Notes: a model not told the origin generated them from the letters alone. A stretch of DNA of 64,000 bases from Drosophila pseudoobscura (GCF_009870125.1 NC_046680.1:11842001-11906000); one strand, 5' to 3'; numbered from the stretch's first letter, positions 1 through 13,696 are shown. Translations and numbers: made by a program.

Positions 1-1707
1 ATATAAACTATGAACTCAGAGACAGACTGACAGAAATAGTTATGAGGGAATGAAGGAATGCACCGCCAAAGCGGAATTCTGATCGTATCTATGACAAACT
101 CGCAGCGCCAACGGCGCCAACAAATTAGTCTCAATAACTATTCAGTATCTTTAAAAATCAAACACAAAAACCACTCACGAATGTTTACAAAAAGTCAATA
201 AGCTTCAAGCTCGTTTTGAAAGGCAAATGAGTTTCGGTTTGAAATTCGAGGAATTCTTACTGTTAATTTTGGCAAAAATTCGGCTTCGGATGACCGCAAT
301 GCTATGATGATGATGATGATGATGATAGCCACAGACGCCACAGAGAAACCTCATCACAAGAAACCAGAACAGAACAGGCCAGGCCCCACTCTAACCAGTT
401 TTCCACAAATAAACCAAGTTAACCAATTTTTTTTTCTGGGACCTAACTGAATCTCTGTTTATCAATCAATTTTGGGTGCTGTGCTGGCGAAATGTTCCCG
501 TCGCCCCTCAAGGTCAGGGCCTGGGACCCTTTTATTTGATCACCATTTGATGTGCCAAGAAAGGTGTGAGTGTGAGTGTCTGGGGCCCGCGACCGTCGCG
601 GGTTTGTTTGCCCAAGAAGTGTCAACAGCTTTGTGACTGGCGGAATATATTATATTTGGGAATAATTAATATCATTGTTGGTTAGCCAAAAGGCGGGGAG
701 ACAGGGACATATCCCTGAAGATCCGCAATCCCTGGTGAATGTCAAATGCATATCATTAGAGGGGGAACGTGTATAATGTAACCTTCTATCGCAATGCAAT
801 CACCCCCGGTGCTTGAACTTCGGGTTGGCATAACATGAATGCCAGTCTTAAGCAGCGGCTCATCGATCCCAAATTAAAAGAGCTTGCACTCTGCTAAAGA
901 CCCTATTTCAAAGAACTTTTTGAGGTGGAACTTCCCTCGAGAGAGGGACTGAATGCAGAATGCGGCCCCTAATGGAAGGCTCGAGAAATCTTTTAGCTCC
1001 ATTCGTTATGGGTTCATGAGGGCCTTGAAAATGTTCGATCACCGAAAAAGCTTGCATATGTACATAAATGATATATAATCCTTAAACAAGTTCGTATTCT
1101 GGCTGATGATATATTTGACCCCTTAAACCAGTTGAGAATCATAATACAATGCCCTGTAACTTTGTTTTTAGTTAGCAGCGATCGTATCAAAAGAGCAAGC
1201 AAAGAGCTTAAGCTGCCAAAAGTTGATTGCCATGACCTTGACCCTTTATAATTCGCTTCCAACTTCTAAGATTCCGAAGCTTCCGTCATAATTGTGTGAG
1301 GAGTGAAAAACATGTTTTCGTGTTAGTTAAGCGCAGCGCAGAAAATCATAATTGGAATTCAGCTACAGACTAGAAACAAGCCAGATTTCGGTTTCGGCCG
1401 AAGCAAAAGATACAAAAAAGTGTTTAGAACCAAACAGGCAAAAATTTCAAATGCAAATGATTTCCGCTCAAGAAATTAATAATAAATCTTTTGGACTGTT
1501 AGAGCTGGCAGGGGAACAGATACAACATATGCTTGGGACATGTATCTTTGCTGGTTAGATTTTAGCAGGCAACAGGAGGATTAAGAGAACCTCCATCTGA
1601 ACAGATATTTAATGAAACGAACCAACGAAACTTTCAACTGGATCATGCCTTGAGGGAAACGGAATCGGAAATGGATCCCGTGGAAAACTCTATTTGTGCC
1701 GACTTAC
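1..1707 (-). other. shot: shot intron (non-coding)
   Basis: I see no credible coding exon here. By the minus-strand reading this is the intron that follows the splice donor at 1707, leading toward the shared actin-binding-domain exons of shot, which lie outside the window. A short GAT-type trinucleotide run sits near 304-326. Base composition is moderately AT-rich with no long open frame that shows protein-like composition. Confidence 0.6.
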
Positions 1708-2221
1708 GCATTATGTCCCAATCTTCAATAAAATGATCCCAAATGGACATGCTACCTTTGAACTGGGTGAGGGCATCCTCGTATCCGCCCTGCGGCTGTG
1801 GCTGCGTCGAAGAGTGCTTGGCCTTTTTGGGCGCGGCCGGACTTCCTTCGTACAGGGGAGAAGCTGCTGCTGCTGCTGCTCCTGTGGCACTGCCCACCGA
1901 GGATCGGTGATGGTGATGATGATGCTGATGATGGTGACTGTTGTTGTTGCTGCTGCTGCTGTAGATCTCCCGATCGCGCTGCTCCCGCTGCGACTGATGG
2001 AAGTCCAGGCTGCCATTGTTGCCCCCACCACCGGGCGACTCGGAGATTCGGGCCGGAGACTGGCTGCTGCTTGTTGCATGGTGGTAGCTCTGGTGGTGGT
2101 GCGACGTCTGCCGCGAGCTGCTCCGCTTCATCGAGTTGGTGCTCTGCTGGTGCGGCTGCTGCTGCTGCTGCTCATTGGGATCGAAGCCGAGGCGATCTTT
2201 ATAGTAGGAGTGCGACGTCAT
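1708..2221 (-). CDS. shot: short stop (spectraplakin), alternative first coding exon A
   Basis: This is the first coding exon of one shot (kakapo) isoform class. Shot is a giant spectraplakin that cross-links actin and microtubules. The ATG is at 2221 and the first residues read MTSHSYYKDRLGFDP, which I recognise from one fly Shot N-terminus. The exon encodes 171 codons plus one base and ends at a strong donor (C|GTAAGT at 1707), so the reading past 1708 is intron. The product is low complexity: a poly-Gln run, a His-rich run (about residues 95-105), poly-Ala, then a less repetitive tail with IWDHFIEDWDIM. No folded domain is encoded; the calponin-homology exons should follow in lower coordinates beyond the window. 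Phase 1 matches the other first exon at 13300-13696, which supports both joining the same downstream exon. Identification is from memory of the family. Confidence 0.8.
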
Positions 2222-4957
2222 CTTGTGGGTGGCACAACATTAAAAGCGAAGAACAGACTTTCCCCCGAACACTTGATGTATGTATATTTATAAATTTTTA
2301 GCACGTTTCGGAGTTTATGTATATTTGTGTGTGTCTGCTTTGCTTTCTGTGGGGTGTGCGGATGGATTTCTTGTACTGCTTCGTCGGATGGCACTTTGGG
2401 ATTTTATTTTTATTGCCCACAATTGACAAACGGTTGGAATGGATGGCTGGCTCTTGTTTATCTGCGGAGTTGGAGTTTTTCAGTACACTTCAGTGTATAT
2501 ACATATATAAATTTTAACGAGTGGCGATGATTCAGACGGAACGCTTGGCGTACTTGAACGTGAAATCATCGGCACAGCACAGCTGAAGGCAAATGAGATG
2601 CAATTTGCGATAGATCTCCCGAGGCGAGTGCAAAAGAAAACCCGAAAAATTAAGTAAAAGTTGTCGCCGGCTGCCGGCTGCCGCTTGCCGTTTGAGGAAG
2701 TGTCTTCTATAAAACTATATATGTATGTATCTACCATATACCCCACTATTTTGTCTTGGCGTTTGCCGGCATTTTGTTCCAATTGGCCAAAGGCCAAGAA
2801 ATAAAAGAAAACATACTGAGCGAAATGTATCTGCCAGATACAGAGAGAGACACATAGAGAGGTGCATTTTGTCGCCAAGAGCCAAAGGGGCTCTTGAACT
2901 GTATCTGAGCTGGGGCCACAGATACACATGTACACTATGTATCTGTCGGATTCGATAGAGAAACGACCAGAAGAAGGGCGATCGAGATTGAAATCAGACA
3001 AAAGCTCAATGGCTTCACTTTTTCTCCTTTCTTTCTGCATTCCGAACAAACGACAAAAATGAAGTTAAACTTTGATTTATTTTTGGGTTTACTTTCATTT
3101 GCACAACTCTCTTGTGGTCAAAAAGAGGTCTTCTGCTTCCCATGGAGTTTGCTTCTTTCGGCGAATAAATATAAATAAATTAATGTGGCAGCTGCGGGCC
3201 CAGGAGACGGGTTGTTGCTCTGATTAGATACGCACACCGTTATATGTATATACGCCTAGTATAAGACATTTGTATGTATATATGTATATCTGGGAAGACA
3301 CATTTCATTTCTGGCGCTCATTTTTCATTCAGACTTTTCTGTTTATTGTTTTCTGAGTTTCTGCTATACTTATTCAAATTATGCTAAAGTTTTGCATTTT
3401 GGAGTGACAAACAAAATGTTTTTTCTCTTTTGGCTTCGTTTTAGTTTTTCCTTAGTCTTTCACTTTCTTCGATCACAAAATCGGGGATTTCCCTTCCAAA
3501 CTTCCTCTCTTTCTTGCGCCACCTTCTTTTAAAGTTTTTCCAGTTTTTGCATCTTTCACTTAATAATTTTCACTTGTGTTTTGTTATTGTTGCTGCTGCT
3601 GCTGGTTCCGTGTGCAGTTTTCCATTCACATGCAAAATTTCACACAATAAATTCATGGAAAATATTTCTCTTGCACTTTTTTGAACTTGGGCTGTTTTTT
3701 GTTGTTGTTGTTTTGTTGTTTAGGTCTGTTCCCATTGCATTTCACAACACTGGCTGGCACAGTTATGCGGGAACATGTTGCATTTGCTTCTCTTTCACTC
3801 GTTTTAAGCTAAGCCAAAGAGCGAGCTAGAACTATGCCTGGCATGTGCCTGTTCTAAGAAAACTATGTGAAAACTACAGGTACAAATACCGAGGGAGATA
3901 GAGAGTGTGAGAGGGAGAGAGTGCAGGGTGGAAAGAGAAGAGATCGAGACACGACCTGTGCATGCGTTTGGCATGACTAATTTGTCTCTCTGTCTGCGCG
4001 AGTAGCTCTCTTTCCAAAAGGAAAACCCAAATCAAACACAAACTACTACATTATTTCTGTTATTTTATTGTGCGTGCAGCAGCGATCAACAGCGAGAGAC
4101 CCGGATCGCCCCTAAAGAGCAATTCAAGCTCACCAAAAAGACACAAAAACTGGTTATTGAATGAAAAGCCAGCCGACAGACGACAGCCGCCAGCCAAACA
4201 ACAACAAAAAATGGCAAGAAAGAACCACAAGTCGGTTGAAACTTCTTGGACTGTCTTTGGGTTTTGGGGGATGGGATGGGATCTGTCTGTGTGTTTGGTT
4301 CAAGCAAATATTTCAAAAATGCAACACAGCTGCTGCAGGAAAGGACCGACTGGCTCGGCGGCTTCCAGCCTGTTCACTCGCACTCCAAATTCCCGTTTGC
4401 ATTTCCATTCCGAATTCCCAGCCGCAAAGGAATTCAACTTCTCGTTTTGGACGATAAGCGTCAGTCACACAATTTAGCCATTCATTTATTTCTATAGTGT
4501 TTTGTTGTAGTTTTTTTTTATTTCTTTATTTTCCACCAAAGATAAACACTGTTTTTTTCTACAAGTGTTGTTCAATAATTCAATGTAATTGTGAATTAAT
4601 AAGCCTCTTCCACTATTCGTTTTTCGCACTGAATTCTCACATACACTCGCGGACACAGAGGGAGAGAGAGAGAGACGGAGAAAACTAAGTAGTTTTCTTC
4701 GATTTCTGCCTCTTTTGCTCACGTTTAGGGCCAAGTTAGACAAACGGCAGGCGGTGCTGATGCGTGTGTGCGTTCACAAATTTACACACACACATTCACA
4801 CATCCACGTTCACTAGATTCTCAATTTTTATAATTTTTGTTCGTTATTGCGGGACACCAACCGCTCGGTATCGCTGCTGAAAGTGGAATGCGCTCAAGAG
4901 AGCAAGCGTTGAGTTGATTGAGGCAGGTGTACTCGTGGCGGCGGCCTGTGTGGGAAG

Positions 4958-5249
4958 CAGTGATGCCATGTTGGCTTATTTTAAAACCAAATAGCTTGAA
5001 AACAAATTGAAATGCTTATAGCTTGAAATCTAGCTTATTTAAAAGTTCATTTAGCTTATTGGGGCCAAGTTGTGCGAATTACGGCAGCATGCTGTCGCTA
5101 AAAAACATATTGCGTCCAATACAAGCATGGCACAAACTAAAACAATACTTTTTGTTAGAAAGTCCCCACAAACAGAGATGCAGGAGGCATTGAGTTTGTA
5201 CATTGCTGAGCACTCGGCTTATGGTGGCTCTAAAAATCTGGCAGCACTG
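4958..5249 (+). mobile_element. miniature hAT-type transposon, copy 1
   Basis: A 292-bp element bounded by imperfect terminal inverted repeats: the left end reads CAGTGATGCCA and the reverse complement of the right end reads CAGTGCTGCCA. It is flanked by a near-perfect 8-bp target duplication, GTGGGAAG on the left (4950-4957) and ATGGGAAG on the right (5250-5257). An 8-bp duplication and CAG-type ends are characteristic of hAT elements. The interior is rich in AGCTTATT motifs and keeps a frame (about 5070-5230) with a Cys/His-like start and a hydrophobic helix, probably a remnant of a larger protein. A longer inverted copy lies at 26455-27009. Confidence 0.8.
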
Positions 5250-8200
5250 ATGGGAAGAGAGCGCGCGCGAGAACGATCGGGGCCGTCTCTCTCTCTCTCT
5301 TTAGGTCTCTTGTCTCTCGCACTCCGAGTTTGAGTGGAGCTACTCTGCGGGACTGCATGAATGACCAAAATTGTCATTGAGTGTGCAAAATGGAAAGAAA
5401 TTCCTCATATTTGGTCCGAGTATCTGTGTGCTTACGAGCTTGCCCTGCGTACATGTGTATGTGTGTGGCTTCTGCGGGCCAGAGGAAGCCGCTTAGACGG
5501 ACATCACATGTGGGCTTGTCGACCAAAAAGACAAACCGCTAATGGTCATGGCCGTTAATAAACAGAAAGCCCTAATTTGGCTGTGGTCTTTTCTTGTGGT
5601 TTATTAACAGAGCCGAGCCTCAAGCAAAAGAGAGCACAAAAAAGATCTCCCCGGTTGTAAACAAATTGCACTTTTCTTCACATAAACAAAAACCATTAAA
5701 AGAAGAAGTAGAAGAGCTGCGACAGCGGCAGCGGCAGCGGCAAGAGTAAAAATATTTATGTGTAAAAATAGTAAAAGAATCCATAAAAATGTAAGATGCA
5801 AAAGATTAGTGAGCGCCAAAGAGTGGCAGAGGAGAGAGCGAAAGAGAGCAGGGCAGGCATTGAGTTGAGTGGCTATTCCACGCTCAACTCGAAGAGCGCG
5901 CGCAGATCAGCTGAGCGTTGCGTGAGAGCGAGCTTTAAAGATGCAGTTGACTTTGGGGTGGGTTTTGTGCGGCGGCGGCAATCACAATCTCGTTATGAAA
6001 ATGGAAAGTTGAATTCCAGCTGGAACTCGAGTCAAGAGCAGCAGCAGCGAGCCGACAGGCAAACAGCTGTTCCAGCTTCATTCCGTTTCATGTCTAACGG
6101 AAGTGAAAATGAAAGAGAGGAAGGAGTCCAAAGGGGCGATCTCCACATAAACTCATATTCGATCATCGGGGCGTGAGTCAGGCCTGGGACTGGACTGGAG
6201 GAGTGTGACTAAGCCCCGCACCACAGTAGTGTCCATAAATGAGTGTCGGATTTTTTTTGGCGTAGGCTTAATGCGACCAAAGCTTTGCTTTTTTCGGCTC
6301 TCAAACACACTCACGCACACACACACACACCGGGCATGGCGAGACTGTATGCTTGTACGTGTGTGTGTTACGCCTTCTTTTATTTGCATGTCTCGGTCGC
6401 AGTCGCAGTCGCAGTCGAGTGATTCTTGTATCTAGATAATCCAGCCAGCCCCCTCCTTTCTGACAGGCCACTTCCTCAAGTGGCAATACACTCGTAAGAC
6501 AATCGATATTTGCAAGCGAATTAAAGGCGTATTTTTCACCCCATTTTTTTGTTGTTTCATTGCAGGCGGGTAATATGATATTGAACAGATGTTCTCCAAG
6601 GGTTCTCCGAACCATTCAAGAATATATCCTACAACTTTAGAATTCCTATAACCAGTATATTGAAAAGATGGATCTGCATGGGCATGGGCATGGGCTTTGC
6701 TTCCTTTCTGTTTTATCGCTGTTTTAATTAGTAATTGGAAATCGCACATCGTTGAGCAGATTTCTAATGGGGTGGAATGGTGGCTTTAATTGCCAGTTGA
6801 TTGCTTATGGTACTTTGAATGGACTTCTGACACGCCATTTGCGTGTCAATCAAAGTTTTCCGATTCCAAAAGGGATTCCGGTTCGGAGTGGGACTCTAAC
6901 TATTACTAAGCCCCTCTCTGCCCACGACGCTTACGCCCACAGCTTTCGGAATTCCGCTCGTCCCCGTCCCCGTCCCCGTCCCCCACCAGCATCCGTCTCA
7001 TACAAGCTCCGCCCCTGAGGCTCCGCTCTGCTGCCAGACAATTTCCCGTTCGGCCGCGGAATGCCGGCAATTGCAGTCGCAGAGGGCGTCGTCTACACCA
7101 CAACTCCCCACACCATCGGCAAAAGCAAAACGTCATGTGCTCCATACAGTGGCCTCTGTGGATGGAGACATTATCTCTGGCATTAACTTTGTGCATTTTA
7201 TATTGCGAAACGGCCCAAAACGAGAAATGTGTCAATGTGGAATTTTGTCGATACTTTTTGTGAACTTATTGAACTGTCCAGTCACAAAGTAAATACAACA
7301 GGAATGTCGGATGAGTGGACCTCCAAACAACCACTAAGTAAACAATCAAAAAGTGGCCAAGAGAAAGCCAACTACAAATACCCTTAACACACGCTGATTC
7401 ATCGAAAATCGAAGACAGGACTTTGGAAGAAGTATACTTAATTAAGGCTGAGGTGAGGTTTTGGTCAAAATACAGCAAATCCAAGAATGTTTCAAAGTCA
7501 AGATACTCTTCTCTAAGCCCCATAATTATTAAAAAACATTGGTATTTTCCTCCTAATCCAAACCAAGGGGGAAAGACCGCTACCCAAAACTATTTTATAT
7601 AATAGAGAAATATTGGTTTTAGTTTATTTATAATTTTTAATTTTAATTTTATTTTTTTTTAAGTTAGTTGGATCCGATTACATCCGATGAACAGAGAATA
7701 ACAGCTGATGTTTGTTATATATTGAACCGCAAATTACCATTCACATGTGAACGTGCGCAGTGTAAATGATAATGTTTTGCTTCGCTTGGTACTTTGATAA
7801 AACATTACTGAAGGGATTTTGCTCTAAGAATATATTATAAACAGGACGTGTCAAGTTCTGCTCGATTAGATAGTGGTGTATGGATACGTATATTACATCG
7901 TTTCCCCGTCTGTGCTCTGTACAAACAAGGGTGGCAAAACAGAATGGAATATGGAAGATTCGTGTAAGTTGCACTCCAGCTCAAGGGTGCCCCGTGCCTC
8001 CCCCTTTCCATTGTGGCTGTGGACGTGGCAGTTGTGACCCAGTGACTGTTGTCTGGAGATCCAGTAGTTACTGTGTCCCATCCCATAATATTAGCAAACA
8101 GGTTTCCCCAGCTGTTGTGGGCGTCCCATACTCAAACATTGTGGGATTGCGATTCGTATTCGTATTCGTTTGTTGTTTAGTTTCATTCGCGTGTAATGTC

Positions 8201-10370
8201 ATTTAAATGATTTGCTGACAAAGGCCAACTTGTTTCACTTTTGCAGCAGTGACGTCATGGCCACTCCACCCACTCCACACAGAGAGAGACAGACAGACAC
8301 ACAGAGACAGAGACAGAGAGAGACACGCAATCGCTGGCTGAGATACATTACTATATATAACAGGTCATAAATATCTATAAACTGATATTGAACGCAGTGC
8401 TCTGAGATCATTGCAATTTCTGTGAAAGTCAAGTCCCCAACGCCTTGAATGGAAAAAGTGAAATAAATAAAGCCACTTGTGATCCACTCCACTCGCGATG
8501 TGGTAGCAAAAAAAAACATTGCACAACATCTGCCGGCGGGAGGGGAGTATCTGTATCTTCCCCCTCTCTCGCTCCCTCCCGAAGACAAAGTATCTTGACC
8601 TCGTGGACTGCCGGAGTGTGCTGCTGTCGTGGATCGTATCGTCACTGGCAATTAGTAGCGTAATTAAATATTTGTGTACAAATAATTTGTGTGTAGATAC
8701 ATTCCTTATAGATTTTATTTATATTCAAGTGCTTGTCGGTTCTTGGCTTTGATCCGAACCCGAAAGCCTTATTTCTGTTTCGTTTTGGAGTTGACAAATT
8801 GACACACAAAATTGCTTATCTTAATGACTCAGAAGAGGTTGTCGCAGGGCCAGAGATAGGCAGATACATTCGTAGGTATGTACGCGTACAGATAGGGAGC
8901 GTGTAGGGGAGATGGAGATGGGATTTTCGAGTGACAGAGAATTGTCTGGGAAAGGTGCCATATGGTGTACGGTGGACGGTGTAGCCTTGGGGGAAGTACG
9001 AGACGAAAAAAGCCGTTTCGAATGCGAGATATTTACTGCAGGTTCGTGTGAATATGATTCACGAGTGTCACCTGCTATTTTGGGAATACAAGTAATGTTA
9101 CAAGTATTATTAATGATTCGAAATAAATATTTTCATGAATTGCCTTTAATTTCCCGCATCATGCACACGACATGCATGCGGTTTTTATTCCCGGGCGTGT
9201 AGAGGGAGTTGTTTAAACTATGTATTCCTCTGTCCACACCCAAGACACGATCCTCAAAACGATCATAACTCAGCGGAAACGAATCCTATCCTACATATGT
9301 ATCTATAAGAAGCTCGCATTCTCGCACATAAAGAACTCAACACGCGACAAAGTAGAGAAGCAAAGCCTACAAAAAGCAAGCCAATGCCAATCATTATCAA
9401 TATATTCAGAGGTTTCATTGGTTTTAGCGTCATTCAATTCCAGAACACTTAAAAATGTCATAATTTAAGACGAATAATTACTGTGGATACATGGGGGAAG
9501 GGAAGGAACAGGGGGGCAACATAACAAACGAGAAATGCAAATTGAATTGGAAACTAATTAGAGATATCTAGACAAACACAGGGGCCACAGGCGGTACGTA
9601 GAATAACGATAGAGATACACACAGCTGGAGAATGGAGAATGGAGAATCGAGAATCGATATGGAGACACGCATACATAACGACAATTAAAAAGCCCAAAAG
9701 GCCAAAAGGGAGGCACTACTAAAAAGAAACAGAAACAGAAGCAGAAGCTCAGTTTCGGCAAAAGAGAAACAGAGGAAACAGAGAAACAGTTATCAGTTTT
9801 CAATTAACAACATCGTGTTATGTCGGTAGGCGTGTATCTGCGTATCTGAGAGATACAACAGCCAAAACCCAAAAAAAGAATGCTCCCAAAAAAGAAGCCA
9901 AGTGCAAGCGATACAAATACAACCTACTCGATAAAACAGGGGCGACAACTCTGGCAAAAGTTCTAATTGCTTCCTAGCGGCAACTGTACTTCCGGTAGGC
10001 GAGGCCTGTGTTGCCAGGCCAGCTCGTAATTTGCCCATTAATCGGAATATATACGTGAAATGTGCACGTATGGCGTGTGCCCAGCATATCTAATCATCTC
10101 AGATACAGATGGAGAGTGCCACAGCACTCGTATGTGTGGAGGGGGAACTGTAAAGATTTATTAATGAAAAATCTCTGTGTGTGTTTTCCCCATTGCAATC
10201 GATGCTACCGCGGACTGGGGATTGGCCCGCCCTCTTAGCAGTTATTAGCAGATCTTCGCCAAACCCTAAGCCTTAGACTGCTGCCAGATCACACGACACA
10301 ATGATAATAGACTCGCGACTCGAGGGAATGCCATGGCCGAGTATTGCACAAAACACATGAGTTTTGAGTA

Positions 10371-11150
10371 TATATCGATTATGTTAAGTGAAACATCAAT
10401 GCATAAGTGTATTTCGATTACTTCCGATTAGGGATCGGTATAGTTTGAATAAATATCGATTACAATAAATTAAATGGCAATGAATATCGATCATTTTCGA
10501 TAAGTGTCGATTAACACATCGATGCTCGACTTGAGTTTCGCTGATAAGGGTGCTTTTTTGGACTGCTCCAAAGTTCAAAACGCCTGCCCACCGCTGCCTT
10601 AGACGCCAGCGAGTGGCACTTCGATAGCGATTGCGATGTTTTTGGGCGCGAGCGCTTGTCTCATCAATGATAACACATATCTAAAAATAAATGCTGTCGA
10701 ATGCCGTCAAAATAATCCAAAATCCAAATCGAAAATGGCTCGATATTATAGCTCCAGCGACCAAACAACCAAACACCTACTTAATCTTTGCTTTGCTTTG
10801 CTCAATTCCCAAGATCGAAGACCAAAATTGGTTCACTTTGCGCAGGCGTGCCCACAAAAAGGGAGACACAGAAAGATTAAGTGAGAAGTAGACTTGCAAA
10901 GTGTTTAAAAATACCCACGAAAACAATTGTGAATAATAAACTATTACGAAAACCCGAGTATGTATTATTTAATCAAGGCATTAGCACATCTTTCAGCTGA
11001 TCCCAGAAGGCAGTACGGTTCATCTGCCTCACGATGCGTGTGGGTGTCCGTGTGTTTACTTGACTCTTGTCGTTCAGTGTTTAGTGATGTTAAGTCATCG
11101 AGCCCATTATCGATACTATCGATGGTTGCCTTGGCGCCGCGATAACAATC
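10371..11150. promoter_or_regulatory. ATCGAT/CGATA motif cluster including an exact DRE
   Basis: Repeated ATCGAT or CGATA words occur at about 10375, 10455, 10496, 10508, 10518, 10622, 10741, 11110, 11120, 11140 and 11150. One exact DRE palindrome, TATCGATA, lies at 11108-11115. CGATA clusters bind BEAF-32 and TATCGATA binds DREF in Drosophila, so this may be an insulator or housekeeping promoter inside the shot 5' region. The motif reading is direct; the function is inference. Confidence 0.4.
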
Positions 11151-13299
11151 GATTTTTGGATAGTTTAAAGCAATTTTAAGTGAGAACAGAAAGTTTCCGG
11201 TCCAAAATATTCCGAAATGTTGACATTTACAAACAAAATGTAATGGATCTTCGAATGATCTCATATATTGGCTTGATAGGTCTTGAAGTTACGTGTTTAA
11301 TTTATATATTTTACTTGTTTTAACATTTTTTCGAATTATTTTTATTTTTTTCATTGTCTTAATTTTAAATTAAAATATACAAATATATCGAGACTTTCGG
11401 GGTATTAACACGTCTTATCATCACTATGTTCTGTTGAATCCCATTAACAAGTATTGGACTCATGTGGGTAAGTTTTCCGTTACATGTAGCCAAATTGTGT
11501 GCGTGTGTAGCCCTGAGCCAGTTGGCTAATTAAAACCCAAAACTCTAGTCGGCCAACAGCAGGGCAAACAACAAAACTCTATGAAAAAACTTTTCATTTC
11601 GCAGGCGGAGTCGCAATTCGGATGCTGGAATGGGAACAGGCGAAATATACATATTTACATATCTACGGATATACCTATACCTACAGCTGCAGATAGACGG
11701 AAAGATACTCGTACTCGTACTCGTTGTAGGTGTTGACGGTGTCTGGCTGGGACCACGACCACCCGCCCAATGCCATAATTCCAGACATCAATCTCAATTT
11801 ATATATACTCGTACTGGCAGATACATCTAGTCATATCCGTTAAGGTGAAACGAGTTTCGTTTTCAGTTTCGTTCACGATCTTGGGCGTTTTCACTTATTG
11901 AATCAATTTCAATTGAAAGCAATTACAACTGAGAAGCAAAGAGACGAGGAGAAGCAGTGCAAGAAGGAAGGAAAGTGGAACTGGAAGTGACAGTGACAGT
12001 GACACATGCTCCTCGTTTGTTTCCGAAGCTAAAAGAAAGTTCTAGGACGCCAGAAGCTATACAGAGCAGTCTTTCTGCTTTATTCTGTCTCTGTACATCT
12101 ACTTATATTAAAATGCCTTGTGCACTTGGGCCCTGTAGATCATTCCTTTTGATTTTCTCTTTATTTAGCACCTTCATTTAAGTTCCAGTTCTCTGAGAGA
12201 CACTCTTGGAACGAAGAATCCAGATCTATAGTCAGGCAAATGCCTGAGACGCACAGGAAAAAGAGAATGCCCGAGAATAGTACAAAAACAAGATACATTT
12301 CGTGTGCATGACAAGGCTCATGGCGTCTAGGCTCGAGTCTCGCTTGGCTTTTTGGAAAACCTTTGATTATTATTTCTTTTCCTGCCTCTAAAATACGAGG
12401 AGACAGAGACAGAGAGAGATATATGTATATAATATAGATACACTCGTGCAAATGTGTATGGAGGGCACATTCCCTGGGCACAATGCGAAAAGTATTCAAT
12501 AGGCTGTGCTCTGCTTCCATTTGTTCGCGTACAAGTATCTCAGTTTCTGTACAAACAATGCCCTCAGACTGCGACGGCGACGGCGACGACGACATAAATT
12601 TCGATTTTGCCATTGCAAAAAGTAAGAGGAAGGACGGGTCGGTGAGGGATAGTTCTGTGGGCTGTAAAAACTCCGTTGGCGTAACAGAAATAGAATCACA
12701 CAAGTGACTGGCAGGCCAAAAGAGCAACAGAGAGAGAGAGAGAGAGAGAGAGGGAGATGGAGATGGAGAAATGTGTGGGGAATATGGGTGTGGATCGAGT
12801 GGAAGCTGCAACCGTTAAGCTACTGTTACACGACGCCTTTTTCCGGTCGATATATATTTTTTTAGAATTTATATTTTAATATTATGTATTTAATTCCCCG
12901 ACTTATCTGGTATTCATAAAAGTAATTTGGATTTTCTTTAGATTTAGGGATAAAACCGAATAAATAGCTACTAAATTTCTTAAAATTTGCACTATTTTTA
13001 GCCGAGCAGCATCGGTGAAAAACGGGTCGTGCACTCGGCGATTTGGCGTGGAATGGGCGCATAATATTCTGCTGCTGCCGTTGCTGCTGCGTCAGATGCA
13101 AGGCAGCAGAACGAGTGCAAATAGAAAATAAAGCACAGTTTAACAAGCACTGCGAGTGCAATGAACCGTCGAGGGGCGTGGACTTGGTCGTGCAAATAAT
13201 TGTCATTTGAATGGAGCCATCAGCCTGGCATTGTTGGGTTGCATTACGGATTAAACGGTGGTGCTTTTGGTCTACGGGTTTGGAGGGGGGTTCACTCAC

Positions 13300-13696
13300 C
13301 TGCTATACGAAGCACGGCCCGATCCGCCGGATCCAGCTGCAGTATGCTGAGCGGCTTGTCCTTAGCCCATTCGCTAAGGGATTCGCGATCCATCATAATA
13401 TTTGCCGCACTCCCCGTGGACGCATAGATGCGACGCCGCTGGCAAAGCTGCTGCTCGGACTGATGGAGGCGTGGCTGCAGCCGCAGCGTGGGGCACGCCG
13501 GCGATGGCGATGATGGCGACGGCGACGGCGATGCCGGTGACTGGCAGTGGGCGGCCCTACCAAGGATGTGCGCACTCGCCTGCGGGGAGTGCGGCGATTG
13601 GGGCGTAGAGCGCGAGCGAACGTAGCTGCGGGGGGACGCCGTCTTTGCAGTTTTTGCAGTAGCTCTTCTGGGAGCTCCTCTTATGTTGGATTGCAC
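13300..13696 (-). CDS. shot: short stop (spectraplakin), alternative first coding exon B
   Basis: This is a second first coding exon of shot. The frame opens at an ATG at 13696 and runs 132 codons plus one base to a strong donor (G|GTGAGT at 13299). The N-terminal two thirds are Ser/Pro/Arg-rich; the last 30 residues (WAKDKPLSILQLDPADRAVL and neighbours) match what I recall of the conserved segment immediately before the first calponin-homology domain. The final partial codon starts with G, which would give Asp-Glu-Arg on joining the CH exon. It ends in the same phase as exon A. An internal MM at residues 101-102 could serve as an alternative start. The shared exons lie outside the window at lower coordinates. 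Confidence 0.75.

Larger units (their letters stand above)
2222..13299 (-). other. shot: shot 5' region between alternative first exons
   Basis: About 11 kb without a convincing coding exon. It is the intron of the longer shot transcript and must contain the promoter and 5'UTR of the exon-A isoform. It holds simple repeats (GA/CT tracts near 4660, 5288, 8280 and 12731; a CA tract near 6310), one complete small hAT-type element (4958-5249) and a CGATA/ATCGAT cluster (10371-11150). The open frames seen here are low-complexity or antisense to repeats. Confidence 0.55.

Noticed and set aside
1694..2301. Long plus-strand frames opposite shot exon A
   Set aside because: They are antisense shadows of CAG/CAT repeats (poly-Leu, poly-Cys, Met-rich).
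12161..12811. 216-codon minus-strand frame
   Set aside because: The N-terminus is a Ser/Leu/Pro run from a GA microsatellite and the rest has no domain pattern; it lies in a shot intron.
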